DNA of 53,423 nt from positions 1 through 53,423 of the forward strand of contig JAUYOH010000038.1 of the NCBI GenBank assembly GCA_030695925.1, read 5' to 3'. The position numbers and the translations under genes are program-made. The DNA comes from Candidatus Omnitrophota bacterium (GTDB lineage Bacteria; Omnitrophota; Gorgyraeia; Pluralincolimonadales; Pluralincolimonadaceae). Shown here in pieces: positions 27,571 to 35,604 of the stretch (position 1 is the first letter of the stretch; each line of letters starts with the position of its first letter). Below the pieces are notes generated by a model. That model saw only the letters and a list, made by a program, of their open reading frames with translations, did no database searches and was not told the origin of the DNA.

Positions 27571-28967
27571 CAAGGCTCGTTGACACTCATTGCCATCTGG
27601 ACTTCGCGGATTTCGACATCGACAGGGAAGACGTCATCAAGAGAGCATCCGAGGCCGGTGTTAAATATATAATCAACGTCGCAAGTTCAATTGAAGGTTC
27701 CAGAAAATCGGTTGGACTCGCCGATAAATATGATCCGATTTACGCCTCAGTAGGAATACATCCGCACGACGCGAAAGAAGCAAACGATAGCGCCTTTTCT
27801 GAACTCAAAGAGCTGGCAAAAAATAAAAAAGTTGTGGCGATCGGCGAAGTGGGGCTGGATTATTACAGGAATTTATCGCCGCGTGATACGCAACAAGAAA
27901 CTTTCAGAAAATTTATCGCGCTCGCCAAAGAGACGCGGCTTCCTCTCATAATCCACTGCCGCGAGGCGAAAGAAGACCTTTTAAGGATACTTAAAGAGGA
28001 GACCGCTTCTCCGGTAAACGGTGTCGTCCATTGCTTTCCCTCGGACAAAGAGCTTTTAAAGGCCGTGCTGGATATGGGGCTATACGTGTCTTTTACCTGC
28101 AATATCACTTTTAAGAACGCCTTGGGCCTGCGGCAGATGGTCAAGGATTATATGCCTATCGATAAATTGTTGCTCGAGACCGACGCGCCGTTTCTGGCTC
28201 CCGAGGGATTTCGAGGGAAGAGGAACGAGCCCTCTTATCTGACTTATCTGACCGAAGAGCTGGCGAGGTTAAAAGGGATTACGGTGGAAGACATAGCCCG
28301 CGTGACTTCATGGAATTCAAAAAAACTCTTCGCCATAGGCGAAGCCGTAGGTCCCGACGATACGTCGGGAAATAGCGCCATAGTCTATCCTATAAGGAAA
28401 TCTTTATATATAAATATTACAAACAGATGTACGGACGACTGTGTCTTCTGCGTGAGGAACGCGACAGACTATGTGATGGGATATAACCTGCGCCTTGAAG
28501 AGGAGCCTACCGCTAAAGAGGTAATAGACGCCGTAGGCGATCCCTCCCGATATGACGAGATAGTCTTTTGCGGATACGGCGAACCCACCTTAAGGCTCGA
28601 TTGCGTAATCGAGGTCGCGAAGGCGCTTAAGGCCAAAGGAGCGAAGATCCGGCTTACGACGAACGGTCATGGGAACCTGATCCATAAGAGGCCTATCGTC
28701 GGCGACCTTGCCGGCCTGATAGACAGAGTAAGCGTGAGTCTCAATGCTACTTCGAGCGAGACCTATAACAGGATATGCCGTCCTTCCTTCGGGCCGCGTA
28801 CGTTCGATGAGATAAAAAAATTCATAATCGAATGCAGGGAAAAACTACCCGAGGTGGAAGTCACATGTGTTGAGATGGAGGGCGTCGATATCAAGGAATG
28901 CGAGCGGCTCGTTACCGGGGAATTAAAAGTTAAATTCAGGCCGAGGAGATACAATGTCGTCGGATAA
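27567..28967 (+). CDS. TatD-family hydrolase fused to a TatD-associated radical SAM domain
   Basis: The 466-residue protein joins two domains. Residues 1-256 are a TatD-type metal-dependent DNase/deacylase: DTHCHLDF, IHPHD, GEVGLDYYR, IHCREAKEDLL, VVHCFPS, LLETDAPFLAP. Residues 273-466 are a radical SAM domain with the cluster motif CTDDCVFC (Cys-x3-Cys-x2-Cys), GYGEPTLR and RLTTNGHG. Radical SAM proteins of this type are often encoded beside TatD; here they are one chain. The linker (residues 254-270) is encoded by two perfect hairpins. It overlaps the cysteine desulfurase by 4 bases and the next gene by 14. Substrate of the radical SAM half is unknown. Confidence 0.9.
   Translation: MTRLVDTHCHLDFADFDIDREDVIKRASEAGVKYIINVASSIEGSRKSVGLADKYDPIYASVGIHPHDAKEANDSAFSELKELAKNKKVVAIGEVGLDYYRNLSPRDTQQETFRKFIALAKETRLPLIIHCREAKEDLLRILKEETASPVNGVVHCFPSDKELLKAVLDMGLYVSFTCNITFKNALGLRQMVKDYMPIDKLLLETDAPFLAPEGFRGKRNEPSYLTYLTEELARLKGITVEDIARVTSWNSKKLFAIGEAVGPDDTSGNSAIVYPIRKSLYINITNRCTDDCVFCVRNATDYVMGYNLRLEEEPTAKEVIDAVGDPSRYDEIVFCGYGEPTLRLDCVIEVAKALKAKGAKIRLTTNGHGNLIHKRPIVGDLAGLIDRVSVSLNATSSETYNRICRPSFGPRTFDEIKKFIIECREKLPEVEVTCVEMEGVDIKECERLVTGELKVKFRPRRYNVVG
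28328..28370 (+). repeat. Twin perfect hairpins encoding the TatD-radical SAM linker
   Basis: Two short inverted repeats follow each other inside the fusion gene. The first has 7-base arms (CTTCGCC at 28328-28334, GGCGAAG at 28338-28344) around an ATA loop. The second has 8-base arms (TCCCGACG at 28352-28359, CGTCGGGA at 28363-28370), also with an ATA loop. They lie exactly where the TatD domain ends. The CCGACG/CGTCGG core of the second recurs in the palindrome after leuA at 43192-43206. Confidence 0.7.
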
Positions 28968-30021
28968 CAAGGTTTTAAGTTTCATAAGGTCACAGCGGCT
29001 TTATGTATTGATGCTTATATTTATAATAGCCGCCAACCTCTTCGTGGTGAGCTATCCGCATAAAGAAAAAGACAAAGCGTCTTCCAAGAAAAAAATACAC
29101 AGGCTGATGTCAAGGCAGGAGATGATCGCTCAGGAGAAACGGATAAAGGAGATCCTCGAGAAGAACAGGTTTTTAGGGAATGTCATCACGGCATCCGCGT
29201 TTTTGTGCGCCGTGATGCTTATGATGGGTTTGATATTATGTGTCAGGGGCCTCGCGCTCAAATTAAGCGGCCGTAATATCATGGTCGCCTACGGCGCGCC
29301 GCCGGATGTCGGATGGAGGATTCTCGATGTCTGTAAGGCGGTGGTCGTCTTCTTCTTTTTCGGATACGCCTTGGCCTTTACCGAAGCGATTATATCTCAC
29401 GCCTTTGCCCTCAAGGGGCATGATGACAGGCTGGTCACAGTCCTGCACGCGAGCATCATGGACGTGATAGGGATATCGATTGTCCTATACTTTGTCATTA
29501 ATAAATTTAAGGGCAAGATTACGAGTCTCGGCGTCTCTTTCAGGAACCTCTTAAGAGACATTAGGATCGGGGTCATCGGCTACGTCGCCATACTTCCTAT
29601 ATTGGCCTTGATACTGGTCGTAGTGATAGCGGTCTTGCAGCTTACAAAATACGACCAGCCGACCTCGACCGCGCTGGAGATTCTTTACGAGGATTCGAGG
29701 CCGAAACTTTTGCTGATCCTGACCGTTTTGGTGACTTTTCTCGGGCCCATCGCCGAGGAACTCTTCTTCAGGGGCTTCGCCTATCCGGCGGTAAGGAAGA
29801 GGCTCGGCGTAAAGAACGCCGTTATCCTTGTCTCGGCCGTCTTTGCGACGCTTCATATGAATGTGGTCGCTTTTTTCCCGATATTAGGACTGGGGATCCT
29901 GCTTGCTTATCTTTACGAAAAGACGGGTTCACTTATCCCTTCGATATCGGTCCATGTGATCCATAATTCAGTGGTTGTTTTTTTGGCGTATATTTACAAG
30001 ATAATCGCGCTTCCTAAATAA
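28954..30021 (+). CDS. CPBP family intramembrane metalloprotease (Rce1-like)
   Basis: A 355-residue membrane protein with one N-terminal helix (about residues 12-30), a charged linker, and about seven further membrane segments. The catalytic Abi/CPBP motif is visible as EELFFRGFAYPAVRKRLG (about residues 266-283), with histidines in ATLHMN and in HVIHNSVV providing the remaining metal ligands. CPBP proteins cleave substrates within the membrane; bacterial targets are mostly unknown, and roles range from peptide maturation to self-immunity. No bacteriocin-like gene is nearby. The N-terminal extension of about 95 residues is longer than in minimal CPBP proteins. Start ATG 28954 overlaps the fusion gene by 14 bases. 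Confidence 0.88.
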   Translation: MSSDNKVLSFIRSQRLYVLMLIFIIAANLFVVSYPHKEKDKASSKKKIHRLMSRQEMIAQEKRIKEILEKNRFLGNVITASAFLCAVMLMMGLILCVRGLALKLSGRNIMVAYGAPPDVGWRILDVCKAVVVFFFFGYALAFTEAIISHAFALKGHDDRLVTVLHASIMDVIGISIVLYFVINKFKGKITSLGVSFRNLLRDIRIGVIGYVAILPILALILVVVIAVLQLTKYDQPTSTALEILYEDSRPKLLLILTVLVTFLGPIAEELFFRGFAYPAVRKRLGVKNAVILVSAVFATLHMNVVAFFPILGLGILLAYLYEKTGSLIPSISVHVIHNSVVVFLAYIYKIIALPK

Positions 30022-30023
30022 GG

Positions 30024-31145
30024 ATGTCGCTTAAGATGGACCCTAAGGTTTCAATAGCCAGGGCAAAGACCTACAATCAGGATGAGGTCTTCTTTGCCGT
30101 AAGAAGGGCAGTCGATCTTTTGGGCGGGATATCGGATTACGTAAAGAAAGGCGAAAGGATCCTGCTGAAGCCGAATGTGCTCTCCGCCAAGCCGCCCGAG
30201 TCAGGCGTCGATACGCATCCTGAGGTCCTGCGCGCGGTTGCCAGATTAGTCAAGAAAGCGGGTGCCGAGGTCCTCGTCGGGGATTCGCCGGGTGGTTTCT
30301 ATTTCAAGGAATCCGACTCTACATATGAAGCGGCAGGGATAAAGAGGGTTTGTGAAGAGGAAGGCTTGAGACTGGTGCCGTTTGACAAGGCGGATAACGT
30401 CAACGGGATACCGCTTGCCTCCGTCGTAAAAGAAGTAGACGGGATAATCTCGCTTCCAAAGATGAAGACGCACGACCTTACGACGATAACCGGCGCCGTA
30501 AAGAATTCTTACGGCCTGGCCGTGGGGTTATATAAGGCACAGTGCCATTTTAAGGCGCCGAGGCCCAGAGAGTTCGCTAAGTGCATCGTAAATGTATTTG
30601 AATGCGCCGTCCCGCGACTGGTCGTGATGGACGGGGTCGTAGCGATGGAAGGCAACGGCCCGGCGGCAGGCGGACTCAGAGAAGCCGGGCTCATATTGGC
30701 AAGCAACGACTGTGTCGCCTGCGATGCCGTATTCGCGGCTTTGATAGGCCTTACGCCTCTTAGCATAGAGACCACAAAGGAGGCCTATGAAAGGAAATTA
30801 GGAGAGGCCGATATATCCAAAATCAAAGTCCTCGGAATGGATCTAAGAGAGGCTAAACTCCATAATTTTAAGTTGCCCGAGACCTCTGTATTTATAAGGA
30901 TCCCGAAGCCCATAGTCAGGCTGCTTGCGGGAAGGATAAAATTCTGGCCAAAGATAGATGACGCGATATGCGAGAAATGCCAGATCTGCGCGAAGAGCTG
31001 CCCGGCCGGATGCATAACAGTGGAAGAAAAAGGCTCGACGATAGATTACAAGAAATGCGTGACCTGTTTTTGCTGTTTAGAGCTCTGCCCGTATAACGCT
31101 ATCTCGATTAAGCGAAGTTTGTTGGCGAGACTATTAGGAGGTTGA
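30024..31145 (+). CDS. DUF362 protein with C-terminal 2[4Fe-4S] ferredoxin domain
   Basis: The 373-residue protein has an N-terminal DUF362 domain (about 1-290), with features such as LLKPNVLSAKPPESGVDTHP, VGDSPGG and LPKMKTHDLTTITGAVKN. Its C-terminus (about 310-360) holds two cluster motifs, CEKCQICAKSCPAGCI and CVTCFCCLELCPYNAI, each with the CxxCxxCxxxCP spacing of a bacterial-type ferredoxin. DUF362 proteins are widespread in anaerobes, and their biochemical role is not established to my knowledge. The domain implies electron transfer and an anaerobic or microaerobic lifestyle. It lies 2 bases after the CPBP gene and 1 base before mtnA. Confidence 0.87.
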   Translation: MSLKMDPKVSIARAKTYNQDEVFFAVRRAVDLLGGISDYVKKGERILLKPNVLSAKPPESGVDTHPEVLRAVARLVKKAGAEVLVGDSPGGFYFKESDSTYEAAGIKRVCEEEGLRLVPFDKADNVNGIPLASVVKEVDGIISLPKMKTHDLTTITGAVKNSYGLAVGLYKAQCHFKAPRPREFAKCIVNVFECAVPRLVVMDGVVAMEGNGPAAGGLREAGLILASNDCVACDAVFAALIGLTPLSIETTKEAYERKLGEADISKIKVLGMDLREAKLHNFKLPETSVFIRIPKPIVRLLAGRIKFWPKIDDAICEKCQICAKSCPAGCITVEEKGSTIDYKKCVTCFCCLELCPYNAISIKRSLLARLLGG

Positions 31146-31146
31146 T

Positions 31147-32172
31147 GTGGCTATAGCGACGATAAAATGGGATAACGGGGCGATAAAGATAATAGACCAG
31201 ACCCTGCTTCCTAATAAACTTGTCTATCTAAAGTTTAAGGATCTGAAAGGTTTTTGGCACGCGATAAAAAAATTACAGGTCCGCGGCGCGCCGGCTCTAG
31301 GGGTCGCGGCTGCATACGGTGCTTATTTGGGAATACAAAATTCACGCGCTAAAAATTATAACGGATTTATGCGCGACTTGGGCAAAGTGATAAAATTTTT
31401 AGGCTCCGCCCGCCCGACTGCGGTAAATCTTTTTTGGGGGCTGGACAGGATGCGCGCCGTTGCGGTCAAGAATAAAGATAAGAATGTAGCCGCGATAAAG
31501 AAGGCGATGCTGTCCGAGGCCCACCGCGTATTCGAGGAAGACAGGGCTATCTGCAGGCGAATGGCGGATCACGGCGCCCGTCTTATAAAAAACAGCGATG
31601 TGATATTGACGCATTGCAACGCCGGGGCGCTGGCGACGGCGGATTATGGGACAGCGCTCGGTGTGGTCTACCGCGCGAAGGAACAAGGCAAGCGTATAAA
31701 GGTTTACGCGGATGAGACGCGTCCGCTCCTGCAGGGCGCGCGCCTGACCGCGTGGGAACTGATGAGAGAGGGTATAGACGTAACTCTGATATGCGACAAT
31801 ATGGCCGCCCATGTGATGGGCCAGGGGAAGATAACGAAAGTTATAGTCGGCGCGGACAGGATTGCGCGAAATGGTGACACCGCCAATAAGATAGGCACAT
31901 ATGGTGTCGCGGTCCTCGCGAAATATCACAAGATACCTTTTTATGTGGTGGCGCCGGTATCAACGATAGATTTCAGTTTGGAAAATGGCAGGCAGATCCC
32001 AATAGAAGAGAGAGGTTCGGATGAGATCACGACGATACAAGGAAGACGCATCGCTCCTAAGGGCGTTGCGGCATACTGTCCTGCGTTCGATGTGACGCCG
32101 TCGCGGCTTATAACCGCGATCGTGACTGAAAAGGGGGTTTTTAAGCCGGATGAGATTAAGCGCATTAGGTGA
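31147..32172 (+). CDS. mtnA: S-methyl-5-thioribose-1-phosphate isomerase
   Basis: Isomerises 5-methylthioribose 1-phosphate to the ribulose form in methionine salvage. The 341-residue protein contains QVRGAPALGVAAAYG, the catalytic cysteine in THCNAGALATADYGTALG, ETRPLLQGARLTAWEL, DNMAAHVM, and the aspartate motif GADRIARNGDTANKIGTYG. These favour MtnA over the related eIF2B-like ribose-1,5-bisphosphate isomerases. It starts at GTG 31147 behind GGAGG (31137-31141), which overlaps the end of the preceding gene. No other methionine-salvage genes are in the window. It overlaps thiL by 23 bases. Confidence 0.93.
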   Translation: MAIATIKWDNGAIKIIDQTLLPNKLVYLKFKDLKGFWHAIKKLQVRGAPALGVAAAYGAYLGIQNSRAKNYNGFMRDLGKVIKFLGSARPTAVNLFWGLDRMRAVAVKNKDKNVAAIKKAMLSEAHRVFEEDRAICRRMADHGARLIKNSDVILTHCNAGALATADYGTALGVVYRAKEQGKRIKVYADETRPLLQGARLTAWELMREGIDVTLICDNMAAHVMGQGKITKVIVGADRIARNGDTANKIGTYGVAVLAKYHKIPFYVVAPVSTIDFSLENGRQIPIEERGSDEITTIQGRRIAPKGVAAYCPAFDVTPSRLITAIVTEKGVFKPDEIKRIR

Positions 32173-33064
32173 GACAGGACTGATCGAAAGGCTCGCGAAA
32201 AATTTCAAGGCAGGCGGGGCCATCATCAAAGGCATCGGCGATGATTGCGCGGTCATAAGGATATCAAAAAAGAAATTTCTGCTCGTCACGATAGACATGC
32301 TCGTTGAGGATATTGATTTCAGGTTAAAGGATGCAACAGCGTATCAGATCGGTTGGAAATCACTGGCCTGCGGTTTAAGTGATATCGCTTCGATGGGCGG
32401 TGTCGCGAAATACGCGGTCATATCTCTGGGCCTTCCGCGTAGATTAAGCGTCGAGTTCGTCGACGAACTTTACCGCGGGATAAAGGCGCTCGCCAGGAAA
32501 TTCGATGTCGAGATAGTAGGCGGTGATACAAATTCCTCGAAAGCGCTCGTAATGGATGTTGCGGTCCTCGGGTTCGTCGAACCGGAAAAATTAAAACTCA
32601 GAAGCAGCGCGAAACCCGGCGATATAATCTGCATTACCGGTTCGCTCGGCGGCTCGTATAAAAGCAAGAGGCACCTTACATTTACCCCGCGCCTTAAAGA
32701 AGCGCGCTGCCTCGTCAATAATTTCAGGATAAATTCGATGATAGACATATCCGACGGACTCTCTACCGACTTAAATCACATCACGAGAGAGAGCGATGTG
32801 GGCGCCTGTATATATGAGGAGCTTATTCCTGTCTCGAAGGACGCCAAGGGGATAAACGCGGCCCTAAATGAAGGGGAGGACTTCGAACTTTTGTTTACGA
32901 TGCCTCTTCGTGAGGCGCGCAGGTTTGCCGGCAAAGACCTCTGCGCCAATAGCGTAAAGATAACCCAGATAGGCGAGATACTGGATAAGGCTGCCGGCGT
33001 CAAGATGATCGGCAGGGGCGGAAAAGTAAGGGATTTAAAGCCGAAGGGTTTTTCGCATTTCTGA
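32150..33064 (+). CDS. thiL: Thiamine-monophosphate kinase
   Basis: Phosphorylates thiamine monophosphate to the active cofactor. The 304 residues fit the ThiL/PurM fold: the opening RLSALGETGLIERLAK, the metal motif GIGDDCAVI near residue 25, TIDMLVEDIDF, SLACGLSDIASMGG, GGDTNSS, ITGSLGGS and MIDISDGLSTDLNHI. The C-terminal part is a little shorter than in E. coli ThiL. ATG 32150 lies 23 bases inside mtnA. A ThiS-like domain encoded at 47585 is the only other thiamine-linked sequence in the window. The thiL-tsaE-tsaB order is a common bacterial arrangement. Confidence 0.93.
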   Translation: MRLSALGETGLIERLAKNFKAGGAIIKGIGDDCAVIRISKKKFLLVTIDMLVEDIDFRLKDATAYQIGWKSLACGLSDIASMGGVAKYAVISLGLPRRLSVEFVDELYRGIKALARKFDVEIVGGDTNSSKALVMDVAVLGFVEPEKLKLRSSAKPGDIICITGSLGGSYKSKRHLTFTPRLKEARCLVNNFRINSMIDISDGLSTDLNHITRESDVGACIYEELIPVSKDAKGINAALNEGEDFELLFTMPLREARRFAGKDLCANSVKITQIGEILDKAAGVKMIGRGGKVRDLKPKGFSHF

Positions 33065-33483
33065 TGATAGTCACGACAAAGGGCGAAGAGGAGACGATAA
33101 GGTTAGGCGAGAAGATAGCAAAAGGCCTTAAGCCGGGCGATTTGGTCGCTCTCTCCGGTGATCTCGGCGCGGGAAAGACGACACTTGTCAAGGGCATAGC
33201 CAAGGGCCTCGGCGTAAAAGATTACAGGCACGTAAACAGCCCCTCGTTTGTCCTCGTGAAAGAATATAAAGGAAAGATACCGCTCTATCACTTTGATATC
33301 TATCGCCTGAATAACCTCAAGGACATAGAGGACATCGGCTACGAGGATTATCTGGGAAGGCGCGGTGTCCTCGTGATAGAATGGGCGAAGAAGATGGGGC
33401 GGATACTGCCGAAGAAATACCTTGGAATCTCCCTGAAGATAAAAAATCATAACCAAAGGATTATAAATATAAAGAAGCCGTGA
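33064..33483 (+). CDS. tsaE: tRNA threonylcarbamoyladenosine biosynthesis ATPase TsaE
   Basis: ATPase that works with TsaB and TsaD to make t6A37 in ANN-decoding tRNAs. The 139-residue protein has Walker A GDLGAGKTTLVKGIAKGLG (about residues 33-42), the VNSPSFVLVKEY segment, HFDIYRL, and IEWAKKM, which is the usual end of the domain. The start overlaps the thiL stop by 1 base (TGATG), and the tsaB start overlaps its stop by 4 bases (GTGA). TsaB and TsaE being adjacent strengthens both assignments; tsaD and tsaC are not in the window. Confidence 0.95.
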   Translation: MIVTTKGEEETIRLGEKIAKGLKPGDLVALSGDLGAGKTTLVKGIAKGLGVKDYRHVNSPSFVLVKEYKGKIPLYHFDIYRLNNLKDIEDIGYEDYLGRRGVLVIEWAKKMGRILPKKYLGISLKIKNHNQRIINIKKP

Positions 33484-34166
33484 AGATATTAGCCATTGAT
33501 ACCTCAACGAAATTTTTATCCCTAGCGATAGCGAAGAAAGATAAGATCATCGCGAGTTTTCATCGTGATTTAGAACAGCAGCATTGCGAGAGACTGATCC
33601 CTGAGATCGACAGGCTTCTTAAGAAAGCGAAATTAAAATTAAGGGATATCGATTGCATCGCGTTTTCGATAGGGCCGGGGTCTTTTACGGGTTTGCGCAT
33701 AGGCGCGGCGACGATAAAAGGCCTTACGCTCGCTACAAAAATTAAGATCGCCGGCGTTCCGACATTGGATGTTTTGGCGTATAATGTAAAAGAAAGCGGA
33801 AGATTGATAGTCCCGGTGGTCGACGCGAAACGCGGCAACGTTTACGCCTCGATCTATTCTTTCAGCGGGGGGAAGTTAAGACGCCGTCTTAAATACTCGG
33901 TCTTGCCCATCACCGAAGTATTAAAGAAGATCAAGGGCGACGCTATATTCTTAGGCGACGGATTGATTCCTTACAAGAAGACCATTGAGGATAACTTTAA
34001 ATTCAAAGCGGAGTTCGCCGCGGAGAAAGATTGGCATCCGAGGGTAGCGACCGTCGCCAAATTAGGTTATGAGTTAGCTAAGAAGAAAAGATTCGAAGAG
34101 CCGGACAAATTCGTCCCTATGTATTTATATCCGAAAGACGTGCAAGTAAGAGGTAAAATGAGATGA
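33480..34166 (+). CDS. tsaB: tRNA threonylcarbamoyladenosine biosynthesis protein TsaB
   Basis: Catalytically inactive ASKHA-fold partner of TsaD in t6A formation. The 228 residues begin ILAIDTSTKFLSLAIAKKDK, a typical TsaB opening, and include CERLIPEIDRLL, DCIAFSIGPGSFTGLRIGAA and KGLTLATKIKIAGVPTLDVLA, followed by VPVVDAKRGNVYASIY. These match the family closely. The start is GTG 33480, overlapping the tsaE stop; there is no strong ribosome-binding site, so coupling is likely. It overlaps alr by 4 bases (ATGA). Confidence 0.94.
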   Translation: MKILAIDTSTKFLSLAIAKKDKIIASFHRDLEQQHCERLIPEIDRLLKKAKLKLRDIDCIAFSIGPGSFTGLRIGAATIKGLTLATKIKIAGVPTLDVLAYNVKESGRLIVPVVDAKRGNVYASIYSFSGGKLRRRLKYSVLPITEVLKKIKGDAIFLGDGLIPYKKTIEDNFKFKAEFAAEKDWHPRVATVAKLGYELAKKKRFEEPDKFVPMYLYPKDVQVRGKMR

Positions 34167-35275
34167 GCCGCCCGACGTGGACAGAGATAGACTTGGATGC
34201 CATCGCCTATAATTACCGCGCGATAAAGAGCCGTTTAAACCGCGGCACCAATATCCTCGCTGTCATAAAAGCAAATGCCTACGGCTACGGGATGGTAGAG
34301 GTGGCACGAAGGCTAGTCAAAGAGAAAGTCCCTTATCTGGGTGTCGCCTGCGTTGACGAAGCGGTAACGCTGCGCCGCGCGGGAATACGGACGCCGATAC
34401 TGGTATTGAGTTCGATTATGCCGGAAGAAGTCAAGGAGGCGCTTATCTACGACCTTACTCTTACGGTCTGCGACAGGGATTTGGCCGCGGAGATAGACAG
34501 GGCCGCGCGGCGCCTGAATAAATTCGCGGTCGTCCATGTCAAAGTTGATACGGGAATGGGACGGCTCGGCGTATGGTATGACGAGGCGGACCGCCTCATA
34601 GAGAAGATCCTCGGCTTCAAGAATGTCGTTTTGGAAGGGATATTCACGCATTTCGCGGCCGCCAACGAGGAGGACGTAACTTATACCGTCCAGCAGATAG
34701 ATAATTTTAAGCGATTGACGACTCTTTTGGACATAAAGGGCGCTGACATCAAATACGCCCATGCCGCGAATTCCGCCGGCGCAGTCCTCTATAAAGATTC
34801 GCATTTTAATATGGTAAGGCCCGGCCTTATGCTGTATGGCCTATATCCGAACGAGAAGATAGCGAAGGCCGTCAAGCTTAAACCCGCGCTCTCGCTTAAG
34901 AGCAGGATAATATTTTTGAAGCACACCCCGGCCGGAAGAAGCATAAGTTACGGCAGGACACATACCACGACAAAAGATACCGTCATCGCTACGCTGCCCA
35001 TCGGTTACGCTGACGGCTTGAACCGCCATCTATCAAACAGGGGCGAGGTGATCGTGAAGGGTAAGCGCGTCCCGATAGTAGGAAGGATATGCATGGACCA
35101 CACAATGATAGACGTCGGCCATGTCAAAGGCGTCAAGGCCGGCGATGAAGTCGTCATTATAGGCAGCCAGGGTAAAGAGACTATAACAGTTGAGGATATA
35201 GCCCGCCTTCTTGACACCATTCCCTACGAAGTCGTCTGCTGGATCTCTGCCCGAGTACCGAGGGTGTATAAATAA
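34163..35275 (+). CDS. alr: Alanine racemase
   Basis: Interconverts L- and D-alanine for peptidoglycan synthesis. The 370 residues include the PLP lysine Lys36 in AVIKANAYGYG, the FAVVHVKVDTGMGRLG segment, HAANSAGAVLY, and the C-terminal catalytic tyrosine region with SISYGRTHTT, followed by VGRICMDHTMIDVG. The TsaB-Alr neighbourhood is seen in several phyla. This is the last gene of a long co-directional run; a gap with a different base composition follows. No convincing rho-independent terminator is visible directly after the stop. Confidence 0.96.
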   Translation: MSRPTWTEIDLDAIAYNYRAIKSRLNRGTNILAVIKANAYGYGMVEVARRLVKEKVPYLGVACVDEAVTLRRAGIRTPILVLSSIMPEEVKEALIYDLTLTVCDRDLAAEIDRAARRLNKFAVVHVKVDTGMGRLGVWYDEADRLIEKILGFKNVVLEGIFTHFAAANEEDVTYTVQQIDNFKRLTTLLDIKGADIKYAHAANSAGAVLYKDSHFNMVRPGLMLYGLYPNEKIAKAVKLKPALSLKSRIIFLKHTPAGRSISYGRTHTTTKDTVIATLPIGYADGLNRHLSNRGEVIVKGKRVPIVGRICMDHTMIDVGHVKGVKAGDEVVIIGSQGKETITVEDIARLLDTIPYEVVCWISARVPRVYK

Positions 35276-35378
35276 AGCGGCAAAAGACGATTTTAGTCAA
35301 ATAAATTCCTTTACAGTTATCAGGAAGTAATGTATATTTTATCTTATGGTTTCAATACAATAACATAAAAGATGACGT

Positions 35379-35400
35379 TCGTCTATTAATTGTTAGACGA
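35379..35400 (+). repeat. Inverted repeat straddling the left cassette boundary
   Basis: Perfect 7-base arms TCGTCTA (35379-35385) and TAGACGA (35394-35400) around an 8-base loop; a G-T and a G-C pair can extend the stem. The right arm overlaps the GTTAGAC core, so half the stem is host flank and half is cassette. No T-run follows, which argues against a terminator. It could be an operator for the promoter just downstream, a folded recombination target, or chance. Confidence 0.5.
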
Positions 35401-35418
35401 GCAATAATTTGAAAATTA

Positions 35419-35427
35419 TGATATAAT
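35419..35427 (+). promoter_or_regulatory. Extended -10 promoter for the small ORF/nucleotidyltransferase pair
   Basis: TGATATAAT is a perfect extended -10 element (TGN followed by TATAAT). No good -35 hexamer lies at the usual spacing, which extended -10 promoters do not require. Transcription would start near 35434, the A of the downstream ATG, and there is no ribosome-binding site, so the transcript may be leaderless. The promoter falls inside the putative cassette. Confidence 0.6.
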
Positions 35428-35433
35428 AATACT

Positions 35434-35604
35434 ATGATAAAAAGAATTAAAATATATAATCTGAAAGAAAGGGACGATTCTCTATCTTATTGGCTTTCGA
35501 AATCTCCCGGAAAACGCGTTGAAGCGGTTGAAATATTAAGAAAACGATTCAATGGAAGCGCAAAAAGATTTCAAAGAACTATTAAAGTTATTCAACAGAC
35601 ATAA
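35434..35604 (+). CDS. Small conserved-type protein preceding a nucleotidyltransferase
   Basis: A 56-residue basic protein without membrane segments, starting at ATG 35434 close behind an extended -10 box and possibly translated leaderless. The segments DDSLSYWLSKSPGKRVEAVE and ILRKRFNGSAKRFQRTIKVI recall short proteins that I have seen encoded ahead of MNT-fold nucleotidyltransferases in many bacteria; this recollection has not been checked by search. Its last 53 bases overlap the nucleotidyltransferase gene in another frame, so the two are co-expressed. A toxin-antitoxin or regulatory partnership is plausible, but which would be toxin is unknown. Confidence 0.72.
   Translation: MIKRIKIYNLKERDDSLSYWLSKSPGKRVEAVEILRKRFNGSAKRFQRTIKVIQQT

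Larger units (their letters stand above)
35276..35433 (+). other. alr-downstream spacer with left cassette boundary
   Basis: A/T-rich gap without a gene. Its first 115 bases show only a weak GAC...GTC inverted repeat near 35287-35299 and no T-run, so no terminator is supported. At 35392-35398 lies GTTAGAC, a perfect match to the integron core GTTRRRY. I take the point after its G as the left end of a gene cassette. A 7-base inverted repeat straddles this boundary, and an extended -10 element follows at 35419-35427. Confidence 0.55.

Noticed and set aside
28352-28370. Rho-independent terminator inside the TatD-radical SAM gene
   Set aside because: The stem is perfect but no T-run follows, the reading frame is open through it, and both domains are intact.
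35276-35398. A further attC site upstream of the small ORF
   Set aside because: GTTAGAC fits R', but no RYYYAAC box with pairing arms exists within the usual 57-141 bases upstream.
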